Positions 1-8,559 of a DNA stretch of 11,184 nt are shown here, in pieces. A program made the translations under genes and the position numbers. A model generated the notes under the pieces. It searched no databases. It was not told where the DNA came from and was given only the letters and a program-made list of their open reading frames with translations. Position 1 is the stretch's first letter, and every line of letters starts with the position of its first letter. The stretch covers positions 1-11,184 of the forward strand of contig JAGXLT010000009.1 in the NCBI GenBank assembly GCA_018334525.1. The letters are read 5' to 3'. The DNA is from Gammaproteobacteria bacterium. GTDB lineage: Bacteria > Pseudomonadota > Gammaproteobacteria > Nitrococcales > Nitrococcaceae.

Positions 1-567
1 GTGGCCGTGGGCGCGATGCAGGGCTATTATGGCGGCAGAACGGATCTTTACGGCCAGCGGTTTATTGAGATTTGGGCCGGCCTGCCGGTGTTGTATTTGC
101 TGATAATCATGGCCGGTTTCGTGCAGCCTAATTTTTGGTGGCTGCTTACGATTATGCTGCTGTTTAGCTGGACTCAGCTTGTTGGTGTGGTGCGTGCTGA
201 ATTTTTGCGTGTGCGCAACTTTGACTACGTGAAAGCGGCAAAGGCATTGGGTGTGTCGGATCGGGTGATTATTTTCCGGCATGCATTACCCAATGCGATG
301 GTGGCAACCGTTACCTTCATGCCGTTTATCCTGACAGGGTCTATTACAACACTCACGTCACTGGATTTTCTGGGTTTTGGGCTTCCGCCCGGCTCACCGT
401 CGCTGGGTGAGTTACTCGCGCAGGGTAAAGCGAATCTGCAGGCCCCCTGGCTCGGTTTAACGGCCTTTTTTACGCTTGCCATCATGCTCACTCTGCTCGT
501 GTTTATCGGAGAGGCAGCCCGTGATGCATTCGATCCGCGCAAGGTGCTTGCGGAGAAGCCTAAATGA
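1..567 (+). CDS. yejE: YejE-type peptide ABC transporter permease, 3' part (5' end outside window)
   Basis: This is the C-terminal 188 residues of an inner-membrane permease of the oligopeptide/microcin C uptake family (YejABEF in E. coli). Several hydrophobic membrane segments are visible, for example around residues 28-60 and 150-170. The cytoplasmic loop that docks on the ATPase is present as YVKAAKALGVSDRVI (about residues 76-90) followed by HALPNA. The stretch LDFLGFGLPPGSPSLGELLA (about 121-140) is typical of YejE. Family members are about 340 residues long, so the GTG at base 1 is probably an internal valine codon and the true start lies upstream. The stop codon overlaps the start of the ATPase gene (ATGA), which indicates coupled translation. 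A DppC/OppC-type permease is the alternative, but the neighbour with two fused ATPase domains favours YejE. Confidence 0.88.
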   Translation: MAVGAMQGYYGGRTDLYGQRFIEIWAGLPVLYLLIIMAGFVQPNFWWLLTIMLLFSWTQLVGVVRAEFLRVRNFDYVKAAKALGVSDRVIIFRHALPNAMVATVTFMPFILTGSITTLTSLDFLGFGLPPGSPSLGELLAQGKANLQAPWLGLTAFFTLAIMLTLLVFIGEAARDAFDPRKVLAEKPK

Positions 568-2162
568 GCGCGCCGTTATTGGTTGTTGAGCACCTGGCAG
601 TGAGTTTTGGAGCGCAAAGCGTCGAGGGCTGGGCGGTTAAAGACGTGAGTTTTTCACTTTCGGCGGGCGAAACCTTGGCACTGGTTGGTGAAAGTGGTTC
701 CGGCAAGTCGATGACCGCACTGTCCATTCCGCAGTTACTGCCTTATCCACTCGCACATCACCCGAGGGGCAGTGTTCAGTTAGAAGGTGAGGAGCTGCTC
801 GGCGCATCGGCTCTGCGGCTACGCCAATTACGGGGTGCGGCGCTGGGGCTCGTGTTTCAGGAACCCATGACCTCGCTGAACCCACTGCATAGCATAGAAA
901 AGCAAATCGGTGAGACGTTGCGAATTCATCAGGGCATGGGGGCTGCCGCCGCGCGAGATCGTATTGTCGAGCTGCTTGAGCTGGTGCAATTGCCCGAAGC
1001 GGCGGGCCGTTTAAGCGCATTTCCCCATGAACTATCAGGTGGGCAACGGCAGCGGGTCATGATCGCGATGGCAATCGCAAATAACCCGCGCTTGCTGATA
1101 GCGGATGAGCCAACAACGGCATTGGATGTCACCATTCAGGCGGAAATTCTGAATCTGCTTGACGATTTAAAATCTCGTCTTGGCATGGCAATGCTCCTGA
1201 TTAGCCATGATTTGAACGTGGTGCGCCGGGTCGCGGATCGGGTCGCGGTTATGCGCAATGGCGAGATCCTAGAGCAAGGAGCTACCGAGACGATTTTTAA
1301 GTCACCAAAAACGGCTTATACAAAGGTTTTAATTGACGCTGAGCCAAAAGGGCAGCCCGCGCGGGTCGCCAGCCAGGAAGTGGCGCTTGAGGCGGATCAC
1401 CTGCGTGTTTGGTTTCCAAAGCGTAAAGGCTTATTTGGCCGGGTTGTGAGTCACCTCAAGGCCGTGGACGACATCAGCTTGAATTTACACGCCGGTGAAA
1501 CGCTGGGCGTTGTTGGAGAGAGTGGGTCCGGTAAGACAACACTTGGTATGGCGTTATTACGCCTGCAATTGGCGACGGGTCAGGTGCGCTTAGGCGGGCG
1601 GGATATTATGGGGGTTTCACTAAAAGCCCTGCGGCCGTTACGGCGCGAAATGCAGGTGGTGTTTCAGGACCCCTTCGGCAGTTTGAGCCCGCGCTTATCC
1701 GTTGCGCAGATTATTAGCGAAGGTCTGGCTGTGCACAAGATTGGTCGTGATCGTCAAGCGCGCGAGCAATTGGCGGGCGAGGCACTTGAAGAGGTGGGGC
1801 TCTCTGCGACATTGGCCCCACGCTTTCCCCATGAACTTTCCGGGGGCCAAAGACAACGTGTTGCGATTGCGCGTGCAATGGTTTTAAAGCCACGTGTGAT
1901 TATTTTGGATGAGCCAACATCAGCACTCGATCGGTCGATTCAAAGCCAACTGATAGAGCTGCTGCGGGAACTGCAGGCTCGCCATGGATTGGCTTATCTA
2001 TTCATCAGTCACGACTTGGCAGTTGTGCGCGCCATGAGCCATCGGGTCATGGTGATGCAGGGTGGGCGTGTTGTGGAAACCGGTTCAACGGCGGAAATTT
2101 TTGATGCACCGCGTGAGCAATACACCCAACGCTTGCTGTCGGCTGCTATGATCGCCCCATGA
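564..2162 (+). CDS. yejF: YejF-type peptide ABC transporter, fused double ATP-binding subunit
   Basis: This 532-residue cytoplasmic protein powers the peptide importer whose permease is encoded just upstream; E. coli YejF is of similar length (about 529). Two complete ABC ATPase domains lie in tandem. The first has Walker A GESGSGKS at 42-49, signature LSGGQ at 157-161, Walker B ending in D181-E182 and the switch histidine at H215. The second has GESGSGKT at 318-325, LSGGQ at 425-429, D449-E450 and H483. Both sites look catalytically intact. Each domain is followed by an oligopeptide-transporter-type C-terminal segment (near 250-265, and at the C-terminus). The start at 564 overlaps the yejE stop by ATGA and is preceded by GGAG at 552-555 with an 8-base spacer. 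Its own stop overlaps the der start, again by ATGA. Confidence 0.93.
   Translation: MSAPLLVVEHLAVSFGAQSVEGWAVKDVSFSLSAGETLALVGESGSGKSMTALSIPQLLPYPLAHHPRGSVQLEGEELLGASALRLRQLRGAALGLVFQEPMTSLNPLHSIEKQIGETLRIHQGMGAAAARDRIVELLELVQLPEAAGRLSAFPHELSGGQRQRVMIAMAIANNPRLLIADEPTTALDVTIQAEILNLLDDLKSRLGMAMLLISHDLNVVRRVADRVAVMRNGEILEQGATETIFKSPKTAYTKVLIDAEPKGQPARVASQEVALEADHLRVWFPKRKGLFGRVVSHLKAVDDISLNLHAGETLGVVGESGSGKTTLGMALLRLQLATGQVRLGGRDIMGVSLKALRPLRREMQVVFQDPFGSLSPRLSVAQIISEGLAVHKIGRDRQAREQLAGEALEEVGLSATLAPRFPHELSGGQRQRVAIARAMVLKPRVIILDEPTSALDRSIQSQLIELLRELQARHGLAYLFISHDLAVVRAMSHRVMVMQGGRVVETGSTAEIFDAPREQYTQRLLSAAMIAP
2144..2152 (+). promoter_or_regulatory. Candidate extended -10 element just before der
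   Basis: The 3' end of yejF contains TGCTATGAT, a match to the extended -10 pattern TGnTAtaaT. Six bases separate it from the der ATG, so a transcript starting at the usual distance would begin at or next to that ATG and be leaderless. No convincing -35 hexamer is visible 16-18 bases upstream. der also has no Shine-Dalgarno sequence, which makes the idea worth noting. The bases also encode part of YejF (Ala-Ala-Met-Ile), so the match may be chance. Confidence 0.3.
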
Positions 2163-3565
2163 AAAACCCTGTCATTGCTCTGGTCGGTCGCCCGAACGTC
2201 GGCAAATCCACTTTATTTAATCAGTTAACGCGAACACGGGATGCGCTGGTTGCGGATTTTCCGGGTTTAACCCGCGACCGACAGTATGGAATGGGTCGTG
2301 TGGGTCCGGTGCCCTATGTGGTTGTGGATACCGGCGGGCTCGGTGAGCCGGATGATATTACCTGGCATAAGATGCAAAGCCAGGCGATGCGTGCGCTGGA
2401 TGAAGCTGACATCGTACTGCTATTGGTTGATGCGCGAATTGGCGTTACGCCAGGAGATGATGCCCTGGCGCGTGAGATCAGAGAACGTGGTAAAGCGGTT
2501 TGGCTGGTCATGAATAAAACGGATGGCGTTGATCCTGACGTGGCCGGCGCAGACTTTCATTCGTTAGGGCTCGGCATGCCCTGGCCAATTGCGGCTGTGC
2601 ATGGTCGAGGGGTGCGTCAGTTAATTGAGGCGGTCCTCGCGGACCAGGGGGTGGATGAGGAAAGTCAGGCGCAGGGCACCGAGGCGATTGATACGCGCGG
2701 CATTCCGGTGGCAATTGTGGGACGCCCGAACGTTGGGAAAAGCACCCTGGTCAATCGACTGATTGGGGAAGAGCGAGTACTCGTTTACGACATGCCCGGT
2801 ACTACGCGAGACTCCATTAAAGTGCCGTTTGAGCGGGATGGGCAGGCCTTTGTGCTGATTGATACCGCAGGCGTGAGGCGCCGGAGCCGTGTCCACGAGA
2901 CGGTCGAAAAGTTCAGCATTATTAAAACGCTACAGGCGATAGAAGCAGCGCGCGTCGTTATTATGGTACTGGATGCGCAGCAAGAGATTTCTGATCAGGA
3001 TGCCCATTTGATCGGGCATGTGATGCAGGCAGGGCGTGGTCTGGTGCTTGCGGTCAATAAGTGGGATGGACTGGAGCCGAATGCGCGTGAACGGATTCGC
3101 CGTGAACTTGACGTTAAGCTGGGCTTTCTTGATTTTGCGCGGCCTCGATTTATTTCAGCACTCCATGGCACCGGGGTCGGCCGCTTGCTTGAGGAAGTAG
3201 TGCGCGTTGATGAGTCTGCTTGCCGGGAGTTATCAACGCCCGAGCTCAATCGTATTCTTAAAGAAGCGACAGAAGCACATCAGCCACCCCTGATACGAGG
3301 GCGCCGAATTAAACTGCGCTACGCCCACCAGGGGGGGCGAAATCCACCAACGATTGTGGTGCATGGCAATCAGACGTCTTCCTTGCCGGCGTCGTACAAA
3401 CGTTATTTAATAAACCAATATCGTAAAACGCTTCGCTTATGGGGTACGCCAATTCGACTTGAGCTGAGAACGGGCGGGAATCCGTTTTCGGGGCGTCGTA
3501 ATCGTTTGACGCCGCGCCAGGAGCGCAAGCGAGCGCGTTTGATTAAACATGTGAAGCGTAAATAA
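2159..3565 (+). CDS. der: Ribosome biogenesis GTPase Der (EngA)
   Basis: Der is an essential double GTPase that binds the 50S subunit late in its assembly. The first G domain has G1 GRPNVGKST at 10-18, G3 DTGG at 57-60 and G4 NKTD at 119-122. The second has GRPNVGKST at 188-196, DTAG at 235-238 and NKWD at 300-303. A KH-like domain follows from about 350, and the protein ends in a strongly basic tail ([18 protein letters not shown] and the last few residues), consistent with rRNA contact. At 468 residues it is somewhat shorter than E. coli Der (490), mainly because of a short linker near residues 160-182. The ATG overlaps the yejF stop (ATGA) and has no Shine-Dalgarno sequence, so it is either translated by coupling or from a leaderless transcript. 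In E. coli der follows bamB; here it follows a transporter gene. Confidence 0.97.
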   Translation: MKNPVIALVGRPNVGKSTLFNQLTRTRDALVADFPGLTRDRQYGMGRVGPVPYVVVDTGGLGEPDDITWHKMQSQAMRALDEADIVLLLVDARIGVTPGDDALAREIRERGKAVWLVMNKTDGVDPDVAGADFHSLGLGMPWPIAAVHGRGVRQLIEAVLADQGVDEESQAQGTEAIDTRGIPVAIVGRPNVGKSTLVNRLIGEERVLVYDMPGTTRDSIKVPFERDGQAFVLIDTAGVRRRSRVHETVEKFSIIKTLQAIEAARVVIMVLDAQQEISDQDAHLIGHVMQAGRGLVLAVNKWDGLEPNARERIRRELDVKLGFLDFARPRFISALHGTGVGRLLEEVVRVDESACRELSTPELNRILKEATEAHQPPLIRGRRIKLRYAHQGGRNPPTIVVHGNQTSSLPASYKRYLINQYRKTLRLWGTPIRLELRTGGNPFSGRRNRLTPRQERKRARLIKHVKRK

Positions 3566-3569
3566 CCCC

Positions 3570-4145
3570 ATGAGTGAGTTGAGTTTTCCGCGAGTCCATC
3601 AGATTCGATTCAATTACTCAGGCCTTGAAGATCGGATGGCGATGGTGCTGACCATGGCCTCAGGAGAGGGGCGCGTGGGCTGGTTGTCGCGTAGGGCCCT
3701 GACCGGCTTAATCAACCATATCAATACGATTTTAAAGAAGAGCCATCCGGCAGGTGAAGGCCATGAGGCGCACGATACAGTGATGGCGCTTGAGCATATT
3801 GGTGCCCGGTCACAAATTGCCGCGCAAGCAAATCAGGAGCGTGAGCAGGAAAATGAGTCCGGCGGGGCTGCGGAAGCTGTGCCAGCGCCTGAAACATGGG
3901 TGCATTATCTGATTACTGAGGCACGTGTCGAGGCGCAGGGTGAAGGGATTGTCGTGGCCATACTCGGGCAGAATCTGCCAGCGGAGCCGGATCAGCAAAT
4001 GCCGCCAGAGCCCATTGCCGGGCTCGCCTTAACCAGGCCACATTGCCACGAAATTCTTCGGTTGATGCGCGTGAACGCAGAGAAGGCTCAGTGGGATTTG
4101 CAGTTGCCGCTGGATTGGATGGGCACATCACCACCAGCCCAATAA
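3570..4145 (+). CDS. Unrecognised 191-residue protein downstream of der
   Basis: I do not recognise this family. The product is predicted cytoplasmic: there is no signal peptide and no membrane segment. Three parts can be seen. An N-terminal part (8-57) alternates short strands (HQIRFNYSG, RMAMVLTMASGEG) with WLSRRALTGLINHINTILKK, which looks like an amphipathic helix. A Gln/Glu/Ala-rich low-complexity linker covers about 80-108. A C-terminal part (110-184) has strand-like segments (WVHYLITEARVE, GIVVAILGQ) and ends in a helix (PHCHEILRLMRVNAEKAQ) plus WDLQLPLDWM. No nucleotide-binding or metal-cluster motif is evident. It starts 4 bases after the der stop with no Shine-Dalgarno sequence, which suggests reinitiation behind der. 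Codon use resembles its neighbours, so it is probably a real native gene. It ends 7 bases before a tRNA gene on the opposite strand. Confidence 0.72.
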   Translation: MSELSFPRVHQIRFNYSGLEDRMAMVLTMASGEGRVGWLSRRALTGLINHINTILKKSHPAGEGHEAHDTVMALEHIGARSQIAAQANQEREQENESGGAAEAVPAPETWVHYLITEARVEAQGEGIVVAILGQNLPAEPDQQMPPEPIAGLALTRPHCHEILRLMRVNAEKAQWDLQLPLDWMGTSPPAQ

Positions 4146-4152
4146 CTGGGGT

Positions 4153-4229
<77 letters not shown>

Positions 4230-4248
4230 GATTGGGAAAAATAAGGAG

Positions 4249-4324
<76 letters not shown>

Positions 4325-4338
4325 CGAAATCAAGCAAA

Positions 4339-4347
4339 ATTTTAGCA
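4339..4347 (-). promoter_or_regulatory. Extended -10 promoter of the tRNA-Ala/tRNA-Arg unit
   Basis: On the minus strand TGCTAAAAT matches an extended -10 element. It ends 14 bases before the first base of mature tRNA-Ala, which leaves a predicted 5' leader of about 8 bases. No good -35 hexamer stands 16-18 bases upstream, as expected when a TGn extension is used. The upstream part of the promoter lies inside the start of the plus-strand gene at 4354. Confidence 0.55.
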
Positions 4348-4353
4348 TTAGGA

Positions 4354-5079
4354 ATGGGAGCAATGCCACCAGAGCGCCCGCGTAAACTCAGTCAACTGGC
4401 GGTTATCATTCCAACGCTTAACGAGAGCGGTGGAATCAGTGAGTTGTTGGCATCACTCGCGCCCCTTCGCAGTCAAGGTGCACAGGTCATAGTGATCGAC
4501 GGCGAGAGTAGTGATGACACACTCGCGCGGCTCGGTAACCAGATCGATCACGTGCAGATTGTAGCCAAAGGCCGCGCGCGGCAATTAAACGCGGGTGCTG
4601 CGCTCGTGCAATCGCAGTGGCTATGGTTTTTGCATGCTGACTCGAAGGTTACCCCGATGCTGATTGCAGAGATCACGCAACGCTGCCGAAATGTGCGTGC
4701 GTGGGCCTGTTGTAATGTGTGGATTGATGGGCAATCCAGGGGCTTAAGGGTGATCAGTTTTTTTATGAATTTCCGGTCCCGCTTGACGGGCATTGCCACG
4801 GGCGATCAGGGCCTGCTGATTCACCGGCAGGCGTTTGCTACCGTCGGTGGTTTTGTTGATCAGCCCTTAATGGAAGATGTGGCGATAAGTGCTGCACTAC
4901 GTCGCCAATATGGCTGGCCGCAGCGGTTTAAGAACGGGCTAGGCACATCCGGCCGGCGCTGGGAGGCGGGTGGCATTGTGCGCACCCAACTGCGTATGTG
5001 GTGGTTGCGCTGGCGGTATTGGTGTGGCGCATCGCCCACCGTACTTGCCGCTCAGTACAGACCGGAGCAAAAAGGATGA
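4354..5079 (+). CDS. TIGR04283-family glycosyltransferase (GT2 fold)
   Basis: This 241-residue cytoplasmic protein has a family 2 glycosyltransferase fold. Visible motifs are IIPTLNE (18-24), VIDGESSDDT (47-56, the nucleotide-sugar-binding region), GRARQLNAGA (73-82), FLHADS (92-97, the metal-binding DxD-like site) and, later, GDQGLLIHRQAF and PLMEDVAIS. This combination is typical of TIGR04283, named 'arsenosugar biosynthesis glycosyltransferase'. The name comes from gene neighbourhoods, and no arsenic methyltransferase or arsenosugar radical SAM gene is present here, so the substrate remains unknown. The start is uncertain: ATG at 4354 and ATG at 4363 are both in frame and neither has a well-spaced Shine-Dalgarno sequence. 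The stop overlaps the next gene (ATGA), and the two families commonly occur as a pair. Confidence 0.85.
   Translation: MGAMPPERPRKLSQLAVIIPTLNESGGISELLASLAPLRSQGAQVIVIDGESSDDTLARLGNQIDHVQIVAKGRARQLNAGAALVQSQWLWFLHADSKVTPMLIAEITQRCRNVRAWACCNVWIDGQSRGLRVISFFMNFRSRLTGIATGDQGLLIHRQAFATVGGFVDQPLMEDVAISAALRRQYGWPQRFKNGLGTSGRRWEAGGIVRTQLRMWWLRWRYWCGASPTVLAAQYRPEQKG
5064..5067 (+). promoter_or_regulatory. Shine-Dalgarno site fixing the start at 5076
   Basis: GGAG stands 8 bases before the ATG at 5076. That ATG overlaps the previous stop codon and begins the conserved MKVAIGVLAKAP sequence. The same frame is open from a GTG/ATG region near 4998, but those extra 26 codons lie inside the upstream gene and look unlike the family. 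Confidence 0.7.
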
Positions 5080-5729
5080 AAGTTGCGATAGGGGTGCTTG
5101 CTAAGGCGCCTGTAGCAGGTCAGGTAAAAACGCGTTTGGCAGCAACAGTGGGTAACCGCGCTGCCTGTTTTTTTTATCAGCAGATGTGCCATGCAGTCGT
5201 GGGAGTGGCGGCACAAGTCGATGCAGATCGACTCACGGTGTGGTACACGCCGCAGCGGCATCCTTTTTTTTGGGAACTCAAGCGGCGATATCGCACGGAG
5301 CTAAAAGCACAGCCGCCAGGACATCTAGGGCAGCGGTTAAATGCCGTGGCGAAAGAGGAAATCTGCAGCGCTGATGTGGTGCTGCTGATTGGCGCAGACG
5401 CCGTTGGCCTGACCGTTGGACACTTCAGGCAGGCTGTTCAGCAGTTAGAAGCCGGTGCGGATGTGGTGGTTGCCCCGGCAGGAGATGGTGGTTATACGCT
5501 CATTGGGCTACGGCAGACACCGAAGCGTGTTTTTCAACAGATACCCTGGGGTAGCGCGGGCGTTATGACCGCAACACGGGCGCAATGCCGATCAGCAGGG
5601 CTAATCCTGACTCCGGTATCACCGGCCGGCGATTTGGATACGCGCCGGGACTTAAAGGCTTGGCAGCAGCGCAAGGGGTCTCGATTTTTTTGGCACAAAG
5701 CGATGGGCTCTCGGTATGATGGAGCCTGA
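5076..5729 (+). CDS. TIGR04282-family glycosyltransferase-like nucleotidyl-sugar enzyme
   Basis: This 217-residue protein belongs to the MobA-like/GT-A family TIGR04282 ('arsenosugar biosynthesis glycosyltransferase'). The N-terminal nucleotide loop reads VLAKAPVAGQVKTRLA (about 7-22). LLIGADAVGLT contains D108, the expected metal-site aspartate; the usual family form is close to IG[ST]DxPxLT, so the proline has been replaced. DVVVAPAGDGGY has D137-G-G-Y140, followed by LIGL and the WGS motif. It is adjacent to, and ATGA-coupled with, the TIGR04283 gene, the standard pairing. Its biological substrate is not established here. Codons for Phe-Phe pairs give runs of 8, 8 and 7 T at 5168-5175, 5264-5271 and 5685-5691. 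I chose the start at 5076 by motif and ribosome-binding site, not the longer open frame. Confidence 0.83.
   Translation: MKVAIGVLAKAPVAGQVKTRLAATVGNRAACFFYQQMCHAVVGVAAQVDADRLTVWYTPQRHPFFWELKRRYRTELKAQPPGHLGQRLNAVAKEEICSADVVLLIGADAVGLTVGHFRQAVQQLEAGADVVVAPAGDGGYTLIGLRQTPKRVFQQIPWGSAGVMTATRAQCRSAGLILTPVSPAGDLDTRRDLKAWQQRKGSRFFWHKAMGSRYDGA
5690..5720 (+). promoter_or_regulatory. Weak candidate promoter for the entericidin-like gene
   Basis: TTGGCA at 5690-5695 and TATGAT at 5715-5720 resemble -35 and -10 hexamers, but the spacer is 19 bases, longer than optimal. They lie at the 3' end of the upstream coding region and would give a leader of about 30 bases. Entericidin B of E. coli is controlled by the stationary-phase sigma factor, which tolerates poor -35 elements. 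That may apply here, but the sequence alone does not show it. Confidence 0.3.
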
Positions 5730-5757
5730 CTCAATGAACGATTAGGAGAGCAATAAA

Positions 5758-5910
5758 ATGCGAAGCCGTGTAGTACAACGTTTATCTTTGGCTGGTGTCG
5801 TTCTGGTGGCGTTGTTGCTGGTGGGGTGCAACACCATGGAAGGTTTAGGAAAAGACATTCAGGGTCTGGGTCAGGCCTTAGAAGGTAAGGCTGCCGAAAA
5901 AGCCGATTAA
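5758..5910 (+). CDS. Entericidin A/B-family small lipoprotein
   Basis: This 50-codon gene encodes a membrane lipoprotein of the entericidin type. The N-terminus has three arginines, a hydrophobic stretch (about 11-23) and the lipobox LVGC with the lipidated cysteine at C24. The residue after the cysteine is Asn, not Asp, so outer-membrane sorting by Lol is expected. The mature part is 27 residues long and starts CNTMEGLGKDIQGLGQALEG, followed by an Ala/Lys/Glu tail. The pattern of Gly-spaced amphipathic residues and the 'CNTxEGxGKDI' start is characteristic of EcnA/EcnB. In E. coli the two form an antidote/bacteriolytic toxin pair; only one copy is visible here. AGGAG at 5744-5748 with a 9-base spacer supports the start. 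It ends 19 bases before the tRNA-Leu gene on the opposite strand. Confidence 0.88.
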   Translation: MRSRVVQRLSLAGVVLVALLLVGCNTMEGLGKDIQGLGQALEGKAAEKAD

Positions 5911-5929
5911 ATTAATGACAATGCAAGAG

Positions 5930-6016
5930 TGGTGCCGGGGGCGGGAGTCGAACCCGCACTCTCTTTCGAGAACCGGATTTTGAATCCGGCGCGTCTACCA
6001 GTTTCGCCACCCCGGC
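5930..6016 (-). tRNA. tRNA-Leu (anticodon CAA)
   Basis: The minus strand folds as an 87-base class II tRNA with an encoded CCA. The acceptor stem is GCCGGGG/CCCCGGC with discriminator A. The anticodon stem is CCGGA/TCCGG with loop TTCAAAA, giving anticodon CAA (complement at 5980-5982). The T arm is GCGGG TTCGACT CCCGC. The long variable arm (TTCTCGAAAGAGAGT) is as expected for leucine. It decodes TTG. The gene is convergent with the entericidin-like gene and divergent from queA. Confidence 0.97.
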
Positions 6017-6028
6017 CGATTTTTCAGG

Positions 6029-6037
6029 AGTATAACA
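6029..6037 (-). promoter_or_regulatory. Extended -10 promoter of tRNA-Leu
   Basis: On the minus strand TGTTATACT matches an extended -10 element very well. It ends 12 bases before the first base of the mature tRNA, giving a predicted leader of about 5-6 bases. There is no recognisable -35 hexamer at normal spacing. The element overlaps the AGGAG ribosome-binding candidate of queA on the other strand. Confidence 0.6.
6031..6036 (+). promoter_or_regulatory. Candidate -10 element for queA, overlapping the tRNA-Leu promoter
   Basis: TATAAC matches the -10 consensus at five of six bases and stands 8 bases before the queA ATG, so transcription would begin about 1-2 bases before the start codon. 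No -35 is visible. The same bases, read on the other strand, form the tRNA-Leu -10 element, so this may be a symmetric, two-way promoter. Confidence 0.35.
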
Positions 6038-6044
6038 GGCATCC

Positions 6045-8190
<2,146 letters not shown>

Positions 8191-8220
8191 TGATCAGCTT
8201 TTAAAAGTAAGGGGTGTTGC

Positions 8221-8559
8221 ATGGATTTCTTTATAAGCACAGCGATGGCGCAGTCGGGTCAGGCAGGTGGCGGTATTACCGCGCTACTATTTCCGCTCGC
8301 ACTGATTTTGATTTTTTACTTCCTTTTGATTCGTCCGCAACAAAAGCGGGCTAAAGAGCATAAAAAACTTGTGCAGGAATTGGGCAAAGGTGACGAGGTG
8401 CTGACCAACGGCGGTCTGGTCGGGCGTGTTGCTGAAGTCGGAGATACCTTTGTTAATTTAGAGCTGGCAGATACCTTAGAGGTGCGGCTGCAAAAGAATG
8501 CGGTTGCTCAGGTTCTGCCTAAAGGCACAATGAAACAAAAGCTTGATCAATCTGAATGA
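8221..8559 (+). CDS. yajC: Sec translocon accessory protein YajC
   Basis: YajC is a small inner-membrane protein associated with SecD-SecF in the Sec holo-translocon. The 112-residue product has a short N-terminal segment, one membrane helix (about 20-37, LLFPLALILIFYFLLI) followed by the family signature RPQQKRAKEHKK, and a small soluble domain with GDEVLTNGGLVGRV (about 57-70). AAGGGG at 8209-8214 with a 6-base spacer supports the start. The stop overlaps the secD start by ATGA. The 30 bases between tgt and yajC contain no convincing promoter or terminator, so the gene probably belongs to the queA-tgt transcript. Confidence 0.96.
   Translation: MDFFISTAMAQSGQAGGGITALLFPLALILIFYFLLIRPQQKRAKEHKKLVQELGKGDEVLTNGGLVGRVAEVGDTFVNLELADTLEVRLQKNAVAQVLPKGTMKQKLDQSE

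Noticed and set aside
4132..4152. Imperfect hairpin (CCAG/CTGG with flanking ACC/GGT) between the unknown gene and tRNA-Arg
   Set aside because: The stem is short and bulged and has no T run on either strand, so it does not support an intrinsic terminator.
4998..5075. Longer start of the TIGR04282 gene
   Set aside because: The extra 26 residues lie within the upstream gene and do not resemble the family. The ATG at 5076 has a Shine-Dalgarno site and the conserved N-terminus.
5691..5710. Possible sigma-54 promoter (TGGCAC)
   Set aside because: The -24 part matches, but no GC-containing TTGCA/T-like -12 element follows at the required distance.
5891..5915. GGCT/AGCC stem at the end of the entericidin-like gene
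   Set aside because: It has only four base pairs and is followed by mixed A/T sequence, too weak to call a terminator.
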